Origin: Asticcacaulis sp. AND118
GTDB taxonomy: Bacteria > Pseudomonadota > Alphaproteobacteria > Caulobacterales > Caulobacteraceae
Direction of reading: 5' to 3'
DNA length: 64,000 nt
NCBI RefSeq assembly: GCF_020535245.1
Contig: NZ_CP084910.1
Location: 1,960,501-2,024,500 of the forward strand
Positions within the stretch are counted from its first letter, which is position 1, and every line of letters starts with the position of its first letter. Of this stretch, positions 8,721 through 17,035 are shown piece by piece. The notes beneath the pieces are model-generated. The model ran no database searches. It was not told the DNA's origin and was given only the letters and a program-made list of their open reading frames with translations. The translations under genes and the position numbers were made by a program.

Positions 8721-8749
8721 TTGACCTTTGCGGTCTGTCCGATTAGGTT
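8721..8749 (+). promoter_or_regulatory. Putative housekeeping promoter of the atp operon
   Basis: TTGACC (8721-8726), a 17-bp spacer, then TAGGTT (8744-8749), about 60 bp before atpI. The -35 fits the alphaproteobacterial CTTGAC type well; the -10 is only fair. Confidence 0.5.
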
Positions 8750-8809
8750 CCGCGCCGTCCGAAGGGGGATATTTGTCTGTGTGCGAATGTCCTTCCGAAA
8801 GGTCCGAAT

Positions 8810-9103
8810 ATGAATAACGACCCCGATCATGAGACTTCGTCGAAGCTGGACGACCTCGAACGGCGGCTTGATGCCATTGAGCAGAAGAAGCGCCGCAAAG
8901 AGAACGACCACGTCGAAACCGAAGCGGGCGCCGGAAAGGGCTATCAGGCTCTGGGCGAACTTCTCGGGGGCATTTTCATCGGATTGGGGGCTGGCTGGCT
9001 GAGTGACGAATATCTGCATACGCGCCCCTTCGGGATCATTATCGGCGCGATCGTGGGTCTGGTCGCCGGGGTCTATGCCGTCGCCCGCAGCGGACGTCGT
9101 TGA
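8810..9103 (+). CDS. atpI: ATP synthase accessory protein AtpI
   Basis: 97 aa. The N-terminal half is charged and helical (SSKLDDLERRLDAIEQKK). The C-terminal half has two membrane segments around a short loop (GGIFIGLGAGWLSDEY, GIIIGAIVGLVAGVYAV). This is the AtpI/AtpZ family, which helps assemble the c-ring in other bacteria. It is the first gene of the Fo operon and ends 52 bp before atpB. Confidence 0.88.
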   Translation: MNNDPDHETSSKLDDLERRLDAIEQKKRRKENDHVETEAGAGKGYQALGELLGGIFIGLGAGWLSDEYLHTRPFGIIIGAIVGLVAGVYAVARSGRR

Positions 9104-9155
9104 GATTTTTCGGTCGTTTCGACCAATAGCTATTTGAATTGATGAGGTAGGGCTT

Positions 9156-9917
9156 ATGGCCGATCCGTTGCACCAGTTTCAGATTCAGAAGGTCGTCGAA
9201 TTGCCGACCGTCGATGTTGCTGGTGTCCCCGTCGACCTGTCGATCACCAACTCCGTGCTGGCCATGCTGATCGGCGTCGGCTGCGTGATCCTGTTCTTCG
9301 CCCTGACGACGGCGCGCGCCTCGATCATTCCGGGCCGTTTTCAGGTGATGGCCGAAGGCGTCTTCACCCTGATCGACGACCTGGCCGAATCGATCATCGG
9401 CCACGACGGCCGCGCCTTCTTCCCGTTCGTGTTCACGCTCTTCCTGTTCATCCTGAGCTGTAACCTGGTCGGCATGACCACCTATTTCACGGCGACCTCG
9501 CAACTGGCGGTCACCGCCATGCTCGCCATCCTGACCATCGGTACGGTCATCGTCGTCGGCTTCGTCAAGAACGGCTTCGGCTTCTTCAAGCTGTTCATGC
9601 CGTCGGGCGTGCCGCTGCTGATCCTGCCGATCCTGGTCCCCATCGAAATCATCTCCTTCCTGATGCGCCCCATCACCCTGACGCTGCGTCTGTTCGGCAA
9701 CATGGTCGGCGGTCACATCGTGATGAAGGTGTTCGCGGGCTTCATCGTGGCTCTGGCCTCGGCGGGTGCGCTCGGCTATCTCGGCGGCTTCGTGTCGCTG
9801 ACGGCGGTCGTGGCCCTGACGGCGCTGGAATTCCTGGTGGCCTATCTGCAAGCCTTCGTCTTCGCGGTGCTGGCCTGCGTGTACCTCAATGACGTGGTGA
9901 ACCTTGATCACCACTAA
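9156..9917 (+). CDS. atpB: ATP synthase Fo subunit a
   Basis: 253 aa integral membrane subunit that forms the proton half-channels next to the c-ring. The essential Arg is R178 in LTLRLFGNMVGGH, equivalent to aR210 of E. coli. The C-terminal helix YLQAFVFAVLACVYLNDV is also typical. About five to six membrane segments are visible. It is followed after 52 bp by atpE. Confidence 0.96.
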   Translation: MADPLHQFQIQKVVELPTVDVAGVPVDLSITNSVLAMLIGVGCVILFFALTTARASIIPGRFQVMAEGVFTLIDDLAESIIGHDGRAFFPFVFTLFLFILSCNLVGMTTYFTATSQLAVTAMLAILTIGTVIVVGFVKNGFGFFKLFMPSGVPLLILPILVPIEIISFLMRPITLTLRLFGNMVGGHIVMKVFAGFIVALASAGALGYLGGFVSLTAVVALTALEFLVAYLQAFVFAVLACVYLNDVVNLDHH

Positions 9918-9969
9918 GTCATCCTGATTGCTTACGTTTATCCTCTTCTTCCTACGGAGTTAAAAGTCT

Positions 9970-10194
9970 ATGGACGCTTCTGCTTACAAGTTCCTCGGCG
10001 CGGGTCTGGCCATGCTGGGTATGATCGGTGCCGGTATCGGCCTCGGTCTGCTGTTCGGCAACTTCTTCCAGGGCGCGCTGCGCAACCCTTCGGCGGCCAA
10101 GTCGCAACAGACCAACCTCTTCATCGGTATGGCCCTGACCGAAGCCCTCGGCATTCTGGCGTTCGTTATCGCCATCATGATCCTGAACGGCTAA
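9970..10194 (+). CDS. atpE: ATP synthase Fo subunit c
   Basis: 74 aa, two membrane helices joined by the polar loop RNPSA. The proton-carrying acidic residue is E58 (ALTEALGIL) in the second helix. The glycine-rich first helix ([14 protein letters not shown]) packs the ring. AGGAG-like sequence (tacggagt) lies upstream. It is followed by a 170-bp gap with hairpins rather than directly by the b-type subunits. Confidence 0.96.
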   Translation: MDASAYKFLGAGLAMLGMIGAGIGLGLLFGNFFQGALRNPSAAKSQQTNLFIGMALTEALGILAFVIAIMILNG

Positions 10195-10253
10195 TCCCGC
10201 TTTCGCGGGCTGGTTCGCCGCAGGCGTTCGCCCGACGAAGACCGGACTTTTCG

Positions 10254-10293
10254 ACGGATCAGGCTGGCGTCACAGTCTGATCCGTTCGTTTTT
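10254..10293 (+). terminator. Terminator-like hairpin between atpE and atpF'
   Basis: Perfect 9-bp arms acggatcag / ctgatccgt with a 14-nt loop, followed by tcgttttt. A smaller hairpin (cccgc/gcggg, 10196-10209) lies just after the atpE stop. It could partly terminate or protect atpI-B-E mRNA. Confidence 0.6.
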
Positions 10294-10364
10294 CAGGCGC
10301 ACCCGATGCGCTACCCGACAGACCCATAGTCCGTGGCCCGGCCGCGGATCAAAAGGATCAAATC

Positions 10365-11009
10365 ATGAGCGTAACCGCTAGCCCCGCGGCCAGTGAAACG
10401 AGCGCCGAAACGCCCGTGACCACGGTGGCCACGCTTGAGCCCCTCGCCGAAGCCCCCGCTTCCGCCGAAGCGGCTCACGGCGACGCCCACACCACCTCCA
10501 CCGGCCACGGCGAAGCGCACGCTTCCGGCGGCCTGCCGCAGTTCCAGACGGAACACTGGGCGGGTCAGATGGTGTGGCTGGTCGTCATCTTCACCGTGCT
10601 GTTCATCCTGATCGCCAAGATCTTCGCCCCTCGCCTGCGCAAGGTCATCGACACGCGCGGCGCGACGATCGCCGAGGATCTGGCCAATGCCCGCGCCATC
10701 CGCGACGAGGCCGAAGCCCAGGCCAAGGACGCCGCCGCCGAAACCGCCGCGGCTCAGGCCGCCGCACGCAAGCTGGCCGCCGACGCCAAGGCCAAGGCTG
10801 CCGCCGAACTGGCCGCGGCTCAGGCCAAGGAAGACGCTCGTCTGAACGGCATTCTGGCCGAGGCCGAAGCCGCGATCCGCGCCAAGCGCGACGAAGCCCT
10901 GGCCCACGTCACCGAGATCGCCACCGACACCGCGTCGGCGCTGGTCGAAAAGCTGACGGGCAAGGCCCCGACCAAGACGGCGCTGACCGCCGCCCTGAAG
11001 AAGAGCTGA
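10365..11009 (+). CDS. atpF': ATP synthase Fo subunit b' (peripheral stalk)
   Basis: 214 aa. It has a long Ala/Pro/His-rich N-terminal extension (residues 1-65), then one membrane segment (MVWLVVIFTVLFILIAKIF) and a long Ala-rich coiled coil with FAPRLRKVIDTRGATIAEDL, as in the b/b' stator. Two b-type genes in tandem mean a heterodimeric stalk, usual in alphaproteobacteria. It lies 10 bp before atpF. The extended N-terminus is longer than in most b' subunits. Confidence 0.92.
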   Translation: MSVTASPAASETSAETPVTTVATLEPLAEAPASAEAAHGDAHTTSTGHGEAHASGGLPQFQTEHWAGQMVWLVVIFTVLFILIAKIFAPRLRKVIDTRGATIAEDLANARAIRDEAEAQAKDAAAETAAAQAAARKLAADAKAKAAAELAAAQAKEDARLNGILAEAEAAIRAKRDEALAHVTEIATDTASALVEKLTGKAPTKTALTAALKKS

Positions 11010-11019
11010 GGAGCACCCG

Positions 11020-11526
11020 ATGGAACACGCTGAACCGTCCTTCTGGGCCAATCCCGAAACCTGGGTCCGCATCGGTCTGGGTTGCTTCTTCCTGCTGCTG
11101 ATCGTCATGAAGGTGCCGCAGAAGCTGTGGGCCTCGCTGGCCGACACCGGCAATGCCGTGCGCGCCGAACTGGACGAAGCCGTGCGCATCCGTCAGGAAG
11201 CGCAGGCCCTGCTCAACCAGATCAAGGCCGAGCGCCTTGCGGCCGAGCAGAAGGCCAAGGAACTGATCGCCTTCGCCGAGGAAGAGGCCCAGCGCCTCAC
11301 CACCGAGGCCAAGACGAAGCTCGACGAGTCGATCAAGCGTCGTCAGGCTCAGGCTGAAGCCAAGATCGCGCAGGCCGAAGCCAAGGCGACGTCCGAGGTC
11401 AAAGCCGCCGCGACCGATCTGGCTACCCAGATCGCGGAAAACGTACTCCTCAGCCGCGCCGACGGCCTGAAGAGCGATCCGCTGGTCGATCAGGCCATCA
11501 CGCAGGTGGCGACCCGCCTGTCGTAA
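11020..11526 (+). CDS. atpF: ATP synthase Fo subunit b
   Basis: 168 aa. One N-terminal membrane helix (WVRIGLGCFFLLLIVMKV) is followed by an amphipathic coiled coil with typical b-subunit sequence (LADTGNAVRAELDEAVRIRQEA). It pairs with b' to hold F1 against rotation. The F1 genes are not in this window. GAGGAGC lies before the ATG, and a terminator follows the stop. Confidence 0.94.
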   Translation: MEHAEPSFWANPETWVRIGLGCFFLLLIVMKVPQKLWASLADTGNAVRAELDEAVRIRQEAQALLNQIKAERLAAEQKAKELIAFAEEEAQRLTTEAKTKLDESIKRRQAQAEAKIAQAEAKATSEVKAAATDLATQIAENVLLSRADGLKSDPLVDQAITQVATRLS

Positions 11527-11548
11527 GACACAGCGATCGCGCAAAAAT

Positions 11549-11579
11549 AAAGGCCCTGCCGGTTCCGGCAGGGCCTTTT
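11549..11579. terminator. Bidirectional terminator between atpF and spmX
   Basis: aaggccctgccgg / ccggcagggcctt stem with a very short loop. T-rich runs flank both sides (ttttcattt on +, ttatttttg on -). It serves the two convergent genes. Confidence 0.85.
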
Positions 11580-11602
11580 CATTTGTGTCGATGCGGGGGG
11601 GG

Positions 11603-14152
11603 TTAGTCCTTCAAACCGCCCAGACGGCGGAAGATCAGCCATACCGAGACGCAGACGCAAACAATGCCCACCACGGCCAGCGTAATCGACATGGTGGTGA
11701 AGACATCGGCATTGCCCGGCTCGGTCATTTCGAGATTGATGGCCTTCTGATAGGCGCCCGCCGCCCCCCCCAGCGCCGCCAGACCGATCACCGAAATGAA
11801 GATCCATTGCAGGGTCGAGGCGATCATCTGCCACAGGCTGCGCTCATTGGCCTCGGCCTCTTCGGTCGAGACGGCGATACGGCCATCCTCGGCCAGCCAT
11901 TCGTCGTCGGCCTCCCCCCCCTCTTCGGCATGGAGATAGGTCTGGGAATGGGGCTCGGTCTGGGAATTGAGGCTCAGGGCATCGTGATGCACGGCGGCGG
12001 CGGCCACACCCGCCATGCCCGTCGCCGGGTGCTGCAACTGATCGCGCCAATGAAGCGGCGCTTCGGCCGCCGGCTGCGGAGCCGGTTGAGGCGCGGCAGG
12101 CGGCGGCACGGAGGCGCTGGTGTCGGTCTTGACGCTGACCGGAGACGCCACCACGGTCGGCGGCGCGATCAGCGACGGATTGGGACGCACGCCCGGCTCC
12201 ACCTTGCTGTGGAGCTTCATCACCAGCGGCGCGTCTTCCTCTTCCTCAACCTCTTCCGGCTGCACCACGTGCAGGGCGGGACGCGGATCAGGCGGCGGCG
12301 GTGTGGGCTCAGGATCGCGACGCGACGATATCTCAAACGGCGCGGCCGCCGCCGGCGGCGGGGTATGCGGCGGGGCCTGAGGGACTGGAGCCGGCGCAGC
12401 GGCCGGGGCCGGCGCGGGCTTCGGCTTGGCCAATGGCCCCGCCATGGTCGCATAGGGCGAATAGAGGCGCATCAGGGCCGCCGCAGCCTCGGCCTTGCGC
12501 GCGGCTTCGGCCTCGGCATCCGGCGTCGGTTTTGCGGCGGCCTGAGCGTTGCGTTCTTGTTCAGCTTTGGCCTGTTCCGCCTTGGCTGCGGCCTCAGCCT
12601 GTTCGCGGGCGACACGCTCGGCGTCCTGACGTTCGCGCTCAGCGCGTTCGGCCTCCAGACGCGCCTGCTCGGCGCGGGCTTGCGCTTCGCGTTCACGCTC
12701 CAGACGCTCTTGTTCAGCTTTAGCCTGTTCGGCCCTAGCCTGCTCAAGTCTGGCCTGCTCAAGTCTGGCCTGTTCTTCGCGTTCGCGCTGTTCCCGTTCG
12801 AAGCGCTCACGCTCAAAGCGCTCCTGCTCCAGCCGCATCTGCTCGGCTCTGGCCTGTTCCAGACGTTCGCGCTCGAAACGTTCAGCTTCGAGTCGGGCGG
12901 CCTCAAGCCGGGCGGCTTCCTCGCGCTGACGGGCCTCGTCCTCGAACCGCTGACGTTCCAGACGCTGCTGCTCGATGCGCGCGTCTTCGAGGCGGCGCAG
13001 TTCGTTCAGGCGCGTCTCTTCGGCGACGCGCGCGGCAGCCAGGGCCTGCGCCTGACGCATGGCCTCCTGACGCAGGGCGTCTTCTCGGATGCGGGCCTCT
13101 TCGCGCAGGCGGATTTCCTCGCGCAGCTTGGCCTCTTCACGCACCCGCGCTTCCTCGCGCTGACGCAGTTCTTCACGCAGACGCGCCTCTTCTCTGAGGC
13201 GGGCCTCTTCGCGCAACCGGGCTTCCTCGCGGACGCGGGTCTCCTCGGCCAGACGAATGGCCTCCAGACGACGCGCCTCCTCGCGCAGACGGGCGTCCTC
13301 ACGGGCGCGGGCCTCGTCGGCCAGCCGGCGGGTCTCGGCCTGACGCGCGGCTTCGAGACGGCGCGCCTCCTCGGCGCGTTCAGCCTCCAGCTTGCGGGCG
13401 TCCTCGGCGGCGGCGCGCTCGGCCTCACGGCGTTGCGTTTCTTCGATCCGCACCTGCTCCAGACGGCGGAACTCGGCCTGAATGCGCGCCTCCTGCTCGG
13501 CCTTGAGCAGGGCGGCCTGCACATCCATGGACGGCGTGGCGGGGGCGGGTGCGGGCGTTTCGGCGATATCGGCCACGCGGGTGATGACCGGCTTCGGTGC
13601 GGCGACAACAGGCGCTGCGACCGGCGCCGCCGGGCTTTCCGCCGGACGGATGACCATGCCCGGCGTCAGCAATTGCGGATCCAGTTCCATCCCCGCCATG
13701 TCGGGCGTCAGGAACAGGCTTTTTTCCGAAGCCCGGCGGCGGATCAGCGGGGCCAGCACATAGGTCTGGCCGTTGAATTCGGCGCTGGTCCAGTTGTCCA
13801 TGGCCTGCGCGGCTTCGGTGGTGCGGCCTTCATTGACCCGGCGCAGCACGTCCGATTGCCCGAAGGCCTCGATGCCGACATTGAAGCAGAACGACACCAA
13901 AGCATCGAACTGGTTCTGGTTGAGCGGCGTATGGACCAGATTATTGACCGCCTCGACGATGGGCAGCAGGTCGAAGCGCAGCAGGGCGTCGGCGTCTTCG
14001 GCCGTGACGCGCGCGCCTTCGCGGGCGGAGAAGGTATGGCCGTAACCGATCATCCAGCGCCCGTCGGGCAACTGCGAGGCCTGCTGACGCAGACCTTCGA
14101 AACTCTTGATCAGTTCGACTCCGGCGCGGGAGATCTTATGGCGCGCTCTCAT
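11603..14152 (-). CDS. spmX: SpmX-like GH24 muramidase with giant coiled-coil linker
   Basis: 849 aa from ATG 14152 (AGGA about 8 nt upstream; the GTG/ATG frame to 14203 adds unconserved residues). Residues 1-150 form a phage-type lysozyme domain: ELIKSFEG with the catalytic Glu (E19), GRWMIGYGHT, and QFDALVSFCFNVG. Residues about 210-560 are a continuous Glu/Arg/Ala heptad-like coil full of EEARLRE and EQARLEQ repeats. A Pro-rich and acidic region follows (560-760), then two C-terminal membrane helices (about 780-800 and 820-842). That order is the SpmX architecture, which in Caulobacter controls the DivJ kinase and in Asticcacaulis marks the stalk site. Caulobacter SpmX is about half this length. 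Family assignment is strong; the localisation role is inferred. Confidence 0.88.
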   Translation of the reverse strand: MRARHKISRAGVELIKSFEGLRQQASQLPDGRWMIGYGHTFSAREGARVTAEDADALLRFDLLPIVEAVNNLVHTPLNQNQFDALVSFCFNVGIEAFGQSDVLRRVNEGRTTEAAQAMDNWTSAEFNGQTYVLAPLIRRRASEKSLFLTPDMAGMELDPQLLTPGMVIRPAESPAAPVAAPVVAAPKPVITRVADIAETPAPAPATPSMDVQAALLKAEQEARIQAEFRRLEQVRIEETQRREAERAAAEDARKLEAERAEEARRLEAARQAETRRLADEARAREDARLREEARRLEAIRLAEETRVREEARLREEARLREEARLREELRQREEARVREEAKLREEIRLREEARIREDALRQEAMRQAQALAAARVAEETRLNELRRLEDARIEQQRLERQRFEDEARQREEAARLEAARLEAERFERERLEQARAEQMRLEQERFERERFEREQREREEQARLEQARLEQARAEQAKAEQERLEREREAQARAEQARLEAERAERERQDAERVAREQAEAAAKAEQAKAEQERNAQAAAKPTPDAEAEAARKAEAAAALMRLYSPYATMAGPLAKPKPAPAPAAAPAPVPQAPPHTPPPAAAAPFEISSRRDPEPTPPPPDPRPALHVVQPEEVEEEEDAPLVMKLHSKVEPGVRPNPSLIAPPTVVASPVSVKTDTSASVPPPAAPQPAPQPAAEAPLHWRDQLQHPATGMAGVAAAAVHHDALSLNSQTEPHSQTYLHAEEGGEADDEWLAEDGRIAVSTEEAEANERSLWQMIASTLQWIFISVIGLAALGGAAGAYQKAINLEMTEPGNADVFTTMSITLAVVGIVCVCVSVWLIFRRLGGLKD

Positions 14153-14203
14153 CACTTTTCCTGAACCAAAACGGTACACTTGCGGAGGTAGACTGAAGGT
14201 CAA

Positions 14204-14217
14204 GCAAGCTTCGCGCC
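14204..14217 (-). promoter_or_regulatory. Candidate sigma-54 promoter of spmX
   Basis: On the minus strand the sequence reads cGGCGCGaagcTTGCt: a GG-N10-GC core with the TTGC -12 element intact and TGGCAC degraded to CGGCGC. The predicted start falls about 40 nt before the spmX ATG. In Caulobacter, spmX is driven by sigma-54 and TacA, which makes the match meaningful, but the element is short and imperfect. Confidence 0.42.
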
Positions 14218-14344
14218 GCCCGAGCGCCCCCAGCCCGTTTTATAAGCCCCATTTTTCCATGCCATTCCGGAGGCTTCCGCCCCCGACAAGCTTAAGAAAA
14301 TAGATTAATTCCGCCCGATTAGCTATCCATAGGCTCTGACGGTT

Positions 14345-15856
14345 TTACAACAGAATTATCGCCGCCAGCCCCAGGAAACTGAAAAATCCGATGCAGTCGG
14401 TGACCATGGTCACGAAAATGGGCGAAGCCACCGCCGGATCGCGGTCCAGCTTCGACAGGGTCAGCGGCACCAAGGTACCGGCCAGCGCCGCCGCGGTCAG
14501 GTTGATCAGCACCGCCAGCGCGATGGTTACCCCCAGAAGCGGCCGCTGCCACACCGCCCCGGCCACGACACCCAGAATGCAGGCGATGACCGCGCCGTTG
14601 AACCACCCCACCCGCACCTCGCGCCAAACGGTGCGCAAGGCGTTGGCCGTGGTCAGTTCGCGCGCCGACAGGGCGCGCACCGACACCGTCAGGGCCTGAG
14701 TGCCGGAATTGCCGCCGATCGACGCCACCATCGGCATCAGCACGGCCAGCGCCACCAGCTTCTCGATCTCGCCCTGGAACATGCCGATGAGTGACGAAGC
14801 CACAAAGGCGGTCAGCAGGTTGACGCACAGCCACGGCAGACGCGAACGCACCACTTCGAACACGGTAGAGTCGCGGCCTTCGTCGTCCGACACACCGGCC
14901 AGCGCCAGGATGTCCTCGCGGTTTTCTTCCTGAATGATGTTGACGATGTCGTCGACCGTGATCTGCCCCACCAGACGGCCGCCCTGATCGACCACCGGGG
15001 CCGAGATCAGGTGATACTTTTCGAAGATATAGGCCACCTCTTCCTGATCCATATGGACCTCGATCTCGGTGATCGGTTCCATGATGGCCGACAGGCGCAC
15101 CTCGCGCGGCGTGCGCATCAGCAGCGACACGGGCAGCGCGCCGATGGGCTTGTGCGTCGGGGAAATCACATAGACGTCGAAGAACAGTTCGGGCAGGTCG
15201 GCGCCGTGGGCGCGCATGTGGTCGATGGCGTCGCCGACATTCCAGAAGTCGGGCGCGGCCACCACTTCGCGCTGCATCAGGCGGCCGGCGGTCTCTTCCT
15301 CGAAGGCCAGGGACGTGACCATGGCCTCGCGGTCTTCGGGGTCCATGGCGGCCAGAACCGCCTGCTGCTGCTCGGCCTCCATGTCCTCGAACACGGCGGC
15401 AGCGTCGTCGGAATCGAGTTCCTGCAGCACCTCGGCCAGATCGATGGGGCGCAGATTCTCGACGATCTCCTCGCGGATGCCCTCGTCCAGTTCCGGCAGA
15501 ACCTCCGGCAGGGTGTCGGCGGGAATCCACGGAATGACCTGCTCGCGGTAATCCTCGGACAGGAACCCCAGCAGGTCGGCGATATCCGCCGGGTGCAGAG
15601 CGTCCATCAACTCCCGCAGACGCATACCGTCATTGCGGTCGGCGGCATCGATAACGATCTGAATATATTCGGGATTGAGCGCGTAGTCGTCCTGAAGCGC
15701 AAAATCTTCGATCTGCTCGGGCGTGCTCAGGTCGGGGCGATCGTCCTCACCGGCCGTCTCGCGCGCCACGGCATCGGCCAGGGCCTTCAGCGACCCTTGC
15801 AATTCCTCCGGCGGCGTGGCGAGAGTGTCCAGTTCAGGTTCGGGCTTTTGCGCCAA
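14345..15856 (-). CDS. mgtE: Magnesium transporter MgtE
   Basis: 503 aa. An N-terminal MgtE superhelical domain (MDALHPADIADLLGFL, DLAEVLQELDSDDAAAVFEDM), two CBS domains (RTPREVRLSAIMEP, EKYHLISAPVVDQGGRLVGQIT) and a C-terminal five-helix channel domain are visible (LMPMVASIGGNSGTQALTVSVRAL, with the PMVASIGGNxGxQ signature). I start at TTG 15856, preceded by gggaggggga. Upstream in-frame codons to 16132 run through the tRNA gene and its terminator and cannot be coding. It passes Mg2+ into the cytoplasm, gated by Mg2+ binding to the cytosolic domains. It ends 193 bp before spmX on the same strand. Confidence 0.93.
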   Translation of the reverse strand: MAQKPEPELDTLATPPEELQGSLKALADAVARETAGEDDRPDLSTPEQIEDFALQDDYALNPEYIQIVIDAADRNDGMRLRELMDALHPADIADLLGFLSEDYREQVIPWIPADTLPEVLPELDEGIREEIVENLRPIDLAEVLQELDSDDAAAVFEDMEAEQQQAVLAAMDPEDREAMVTSLAFEEETAGRLMQREVVAAPDFWNVGDAIDHMRAHGADLPELFFDVYVISPTHKPIGALPVSLLMRTPREVRLSAIMEPITEIEVHMDQEEVAYIFEKYHLISAPVVDQGGRLVGQITVDDIVNIIQEENREDILALAGVSDDEGRDSTVFEVVRSRLPWLCVNLLTAFVASSLIGMFQGEIEKLVALAVLMPMVASIGGNSGTQALTVSVRALSARELTTANALRTVWREVRVGWFNGAVIACILGVVAGAVWQRPLLGVTIALAVLINLTAAALAGTLVPLTLSKLDRDPAVASPIFVTMVTDCIGFFSFLGLAAIILL

Positions 15857-15970
15857 CTCTCCCCCTCCCTTTTCATCTCGGAATCCCCTTAGAGACACGC
15901 CGGTTGCGTGGTCGCCGACACTGGGCCGAATCCCCAAGGATTGCAACCGGTTTCGCCTGAAAACAGACAC

Positions 15971-16010
15971 AAAAAAAGGCTTTGAAGCCGAAGCGTCAAA
16001 ACCTTTTTTT
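15971..16010 (-). terminator. Terminator of tRNA-Leu
   Basis: Downstream of the tRNA on the minus strand, an ~16-nt arm pair around a ttcg tetraloop (aaaggttttgacgc / gcttcaaagcctt with G-U pairs) is followed by seven T. Confidence 0.8.
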
Positions 16011-16019
16011 GAACCCGGA

Positions 16020-16104
16020 TGGTGCGGTCGAGAAGACTCGAACTTCCACATCTTGCGATACAGCGACCTCAACGCTGCGCGTCTACCAATTCCGCCACGA
16101 CCGC
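16020..16104 (-). tRNA. tRNA-Leu (anticodon GAG)
   Basis: 85 nt including an encoded CCA. The acceptor stem is GCGGTCG / CGACCGC with discriminator A. The anticodon stem CAGCG/CGCTG encloses the loop TTGAGGT, so the anticodon is GAG (reads CUC/CUU). A class II long variable arm follows, and the T arm contains GTTCGAGTC. Confidence 0.96.
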
Positions 16105-16186
16105 ACACATCGGGAGGCGCGCCACTTAGCAAGCCTTGGGGGCTTTGTGAAGCGGCAAAAGCGCTTTATCCCCTAATTTTGGCGAT

Positions 16187-17035
16187 TTACCGCTCCCAAA
16201 AACCGAAGCGGCGCTCCGGCGAGGTCGATTCCACTGCGGTAAAGACCGTCGGCGTCGCTCCGGCAAAAGCCTGAAAATCGCGCCGGACGTGACGCAAATC
16301 GTAGTACCCGGCCTCCACAGCCAGACTCAGCCAGTCCTCCGACGGCAGGCGATTGCGCAACCGCACCAGCCGGTCGAAGCGCGCGACCCGCGCGAACAGT
16401 CTGGGCGCGACGCCGTTTTGCCGGATAAAATTGCGCCGCATCTGACGCTCGCTCAGCCCGGCCTGCTCCGCCAGTCGCTCGATGGAGCGTCCAGGTTGCC
16501 GCAGTAAGGCCGTACCTATGGGGTCGGGTGCCTCTTGGACCCGGCGATGTTGCAGCCTTTGCCACAGCCACGCCTCCGCCGCCCCTATCATGCCGGCCGG
16601 GGCGTCGGTGTCTTCGATACGGTGGATCAGGGCGGCGAAGTCGTGGGGGAAGACGGCCTCGGCATCGACCTCTCCATCAGTCAGTTCCGACGCGTCCAGC
16701 CCCGTCAACCGGAACAGCGCGCCGGGCAAAAGCTCGATCTGATAGACGCTGAAATCGCGCCCACCCTGCCGCCAGGTGACGGCCGTCGGCTGCCCGATCA
16801 GCACCGCTCTCGGCTTGCGTCGCGCCTCACCGCCTGTCGACCAGGTCCATTCCGGATCACGCAGATAGAAGGCCAGCGCCGTGGCCGGTCGCGGCCAGTA
16901 GAGTTTCGGAGGAACCATATCCTGCGCTCCGAAACGCAGCCGGATGACCTGATGCTGACGGATAATGCCGCTGAGGTGCGCGGAGGGCGGCAGGACATAA
17001 AACCCGACGGTCATCAGCTTTCGTCCTCGCCTCAT
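16187..17035 (-). CDS. AraC-family transcriptional regulator
   Basis: 282 aa. The C-terminal third carries two helix-turn-helix motifs of the AraC/XylS type (IERLAEQAGLSERQMRRNFIR and LSLAVEAGYYDLRHVRRDFQA, then GATPTVFTAV). The N-terminal part (VGFYVLPPSAHLSGIIRQHQ) looks like the DUF6597-type sensor domain found in similar regulators. The ATG at 17035 overlaps the stop of the upstream cupin gene (ATGA), so the two are translationally coupled. ATG 17014 is an alternative start. The effector is unknown. Confidence 0.88.
   Translation of the reverse strand: MRRGRKLMTVGFYVLPPSAHLSGIIRQHQVIRLRFGAQDMVPPKLYWPRPATALAFYLRDPEWTWSTGGEARRKPRAVLIGQPTAVTWRQGGRDFSVYQIELLPGALFRLTGLDASELTDGEVDAEAVFPHDFAALIHRIEDTDAPAGMIGAAEAWLWQRLQHRRVQEAPDPIGTALLRQPGRSIERLAEQAGLSERQMRRNFIRQNGVAPRLFARVARFDRLVRLRNRLPSEDWLSLAVEAGYYDLRHVRRDFQAFAGATPTVFTAVESTSPERRFGFWER

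Noticed and set aside
12470-13525. Possible tandem-repeat or CRISPR-like locus
   Set aside because: The periodicity follows codons for EEARLRE-type residues. There are no constant repeats with unique spacers.
11585-14164. 859-codon plus-strand open frame opposite spmX
   Set aside because: Low-complexity Leu/Phe/Arg translation produced by the antisense of the Glu/Arg repeats; the minus strand has the lysozyme domain and membrane helices.
14284-14312. TTAA pair upstream of spmX considered as a CtrA box
   Set aside because: Spacing is nine bases instead of seven.
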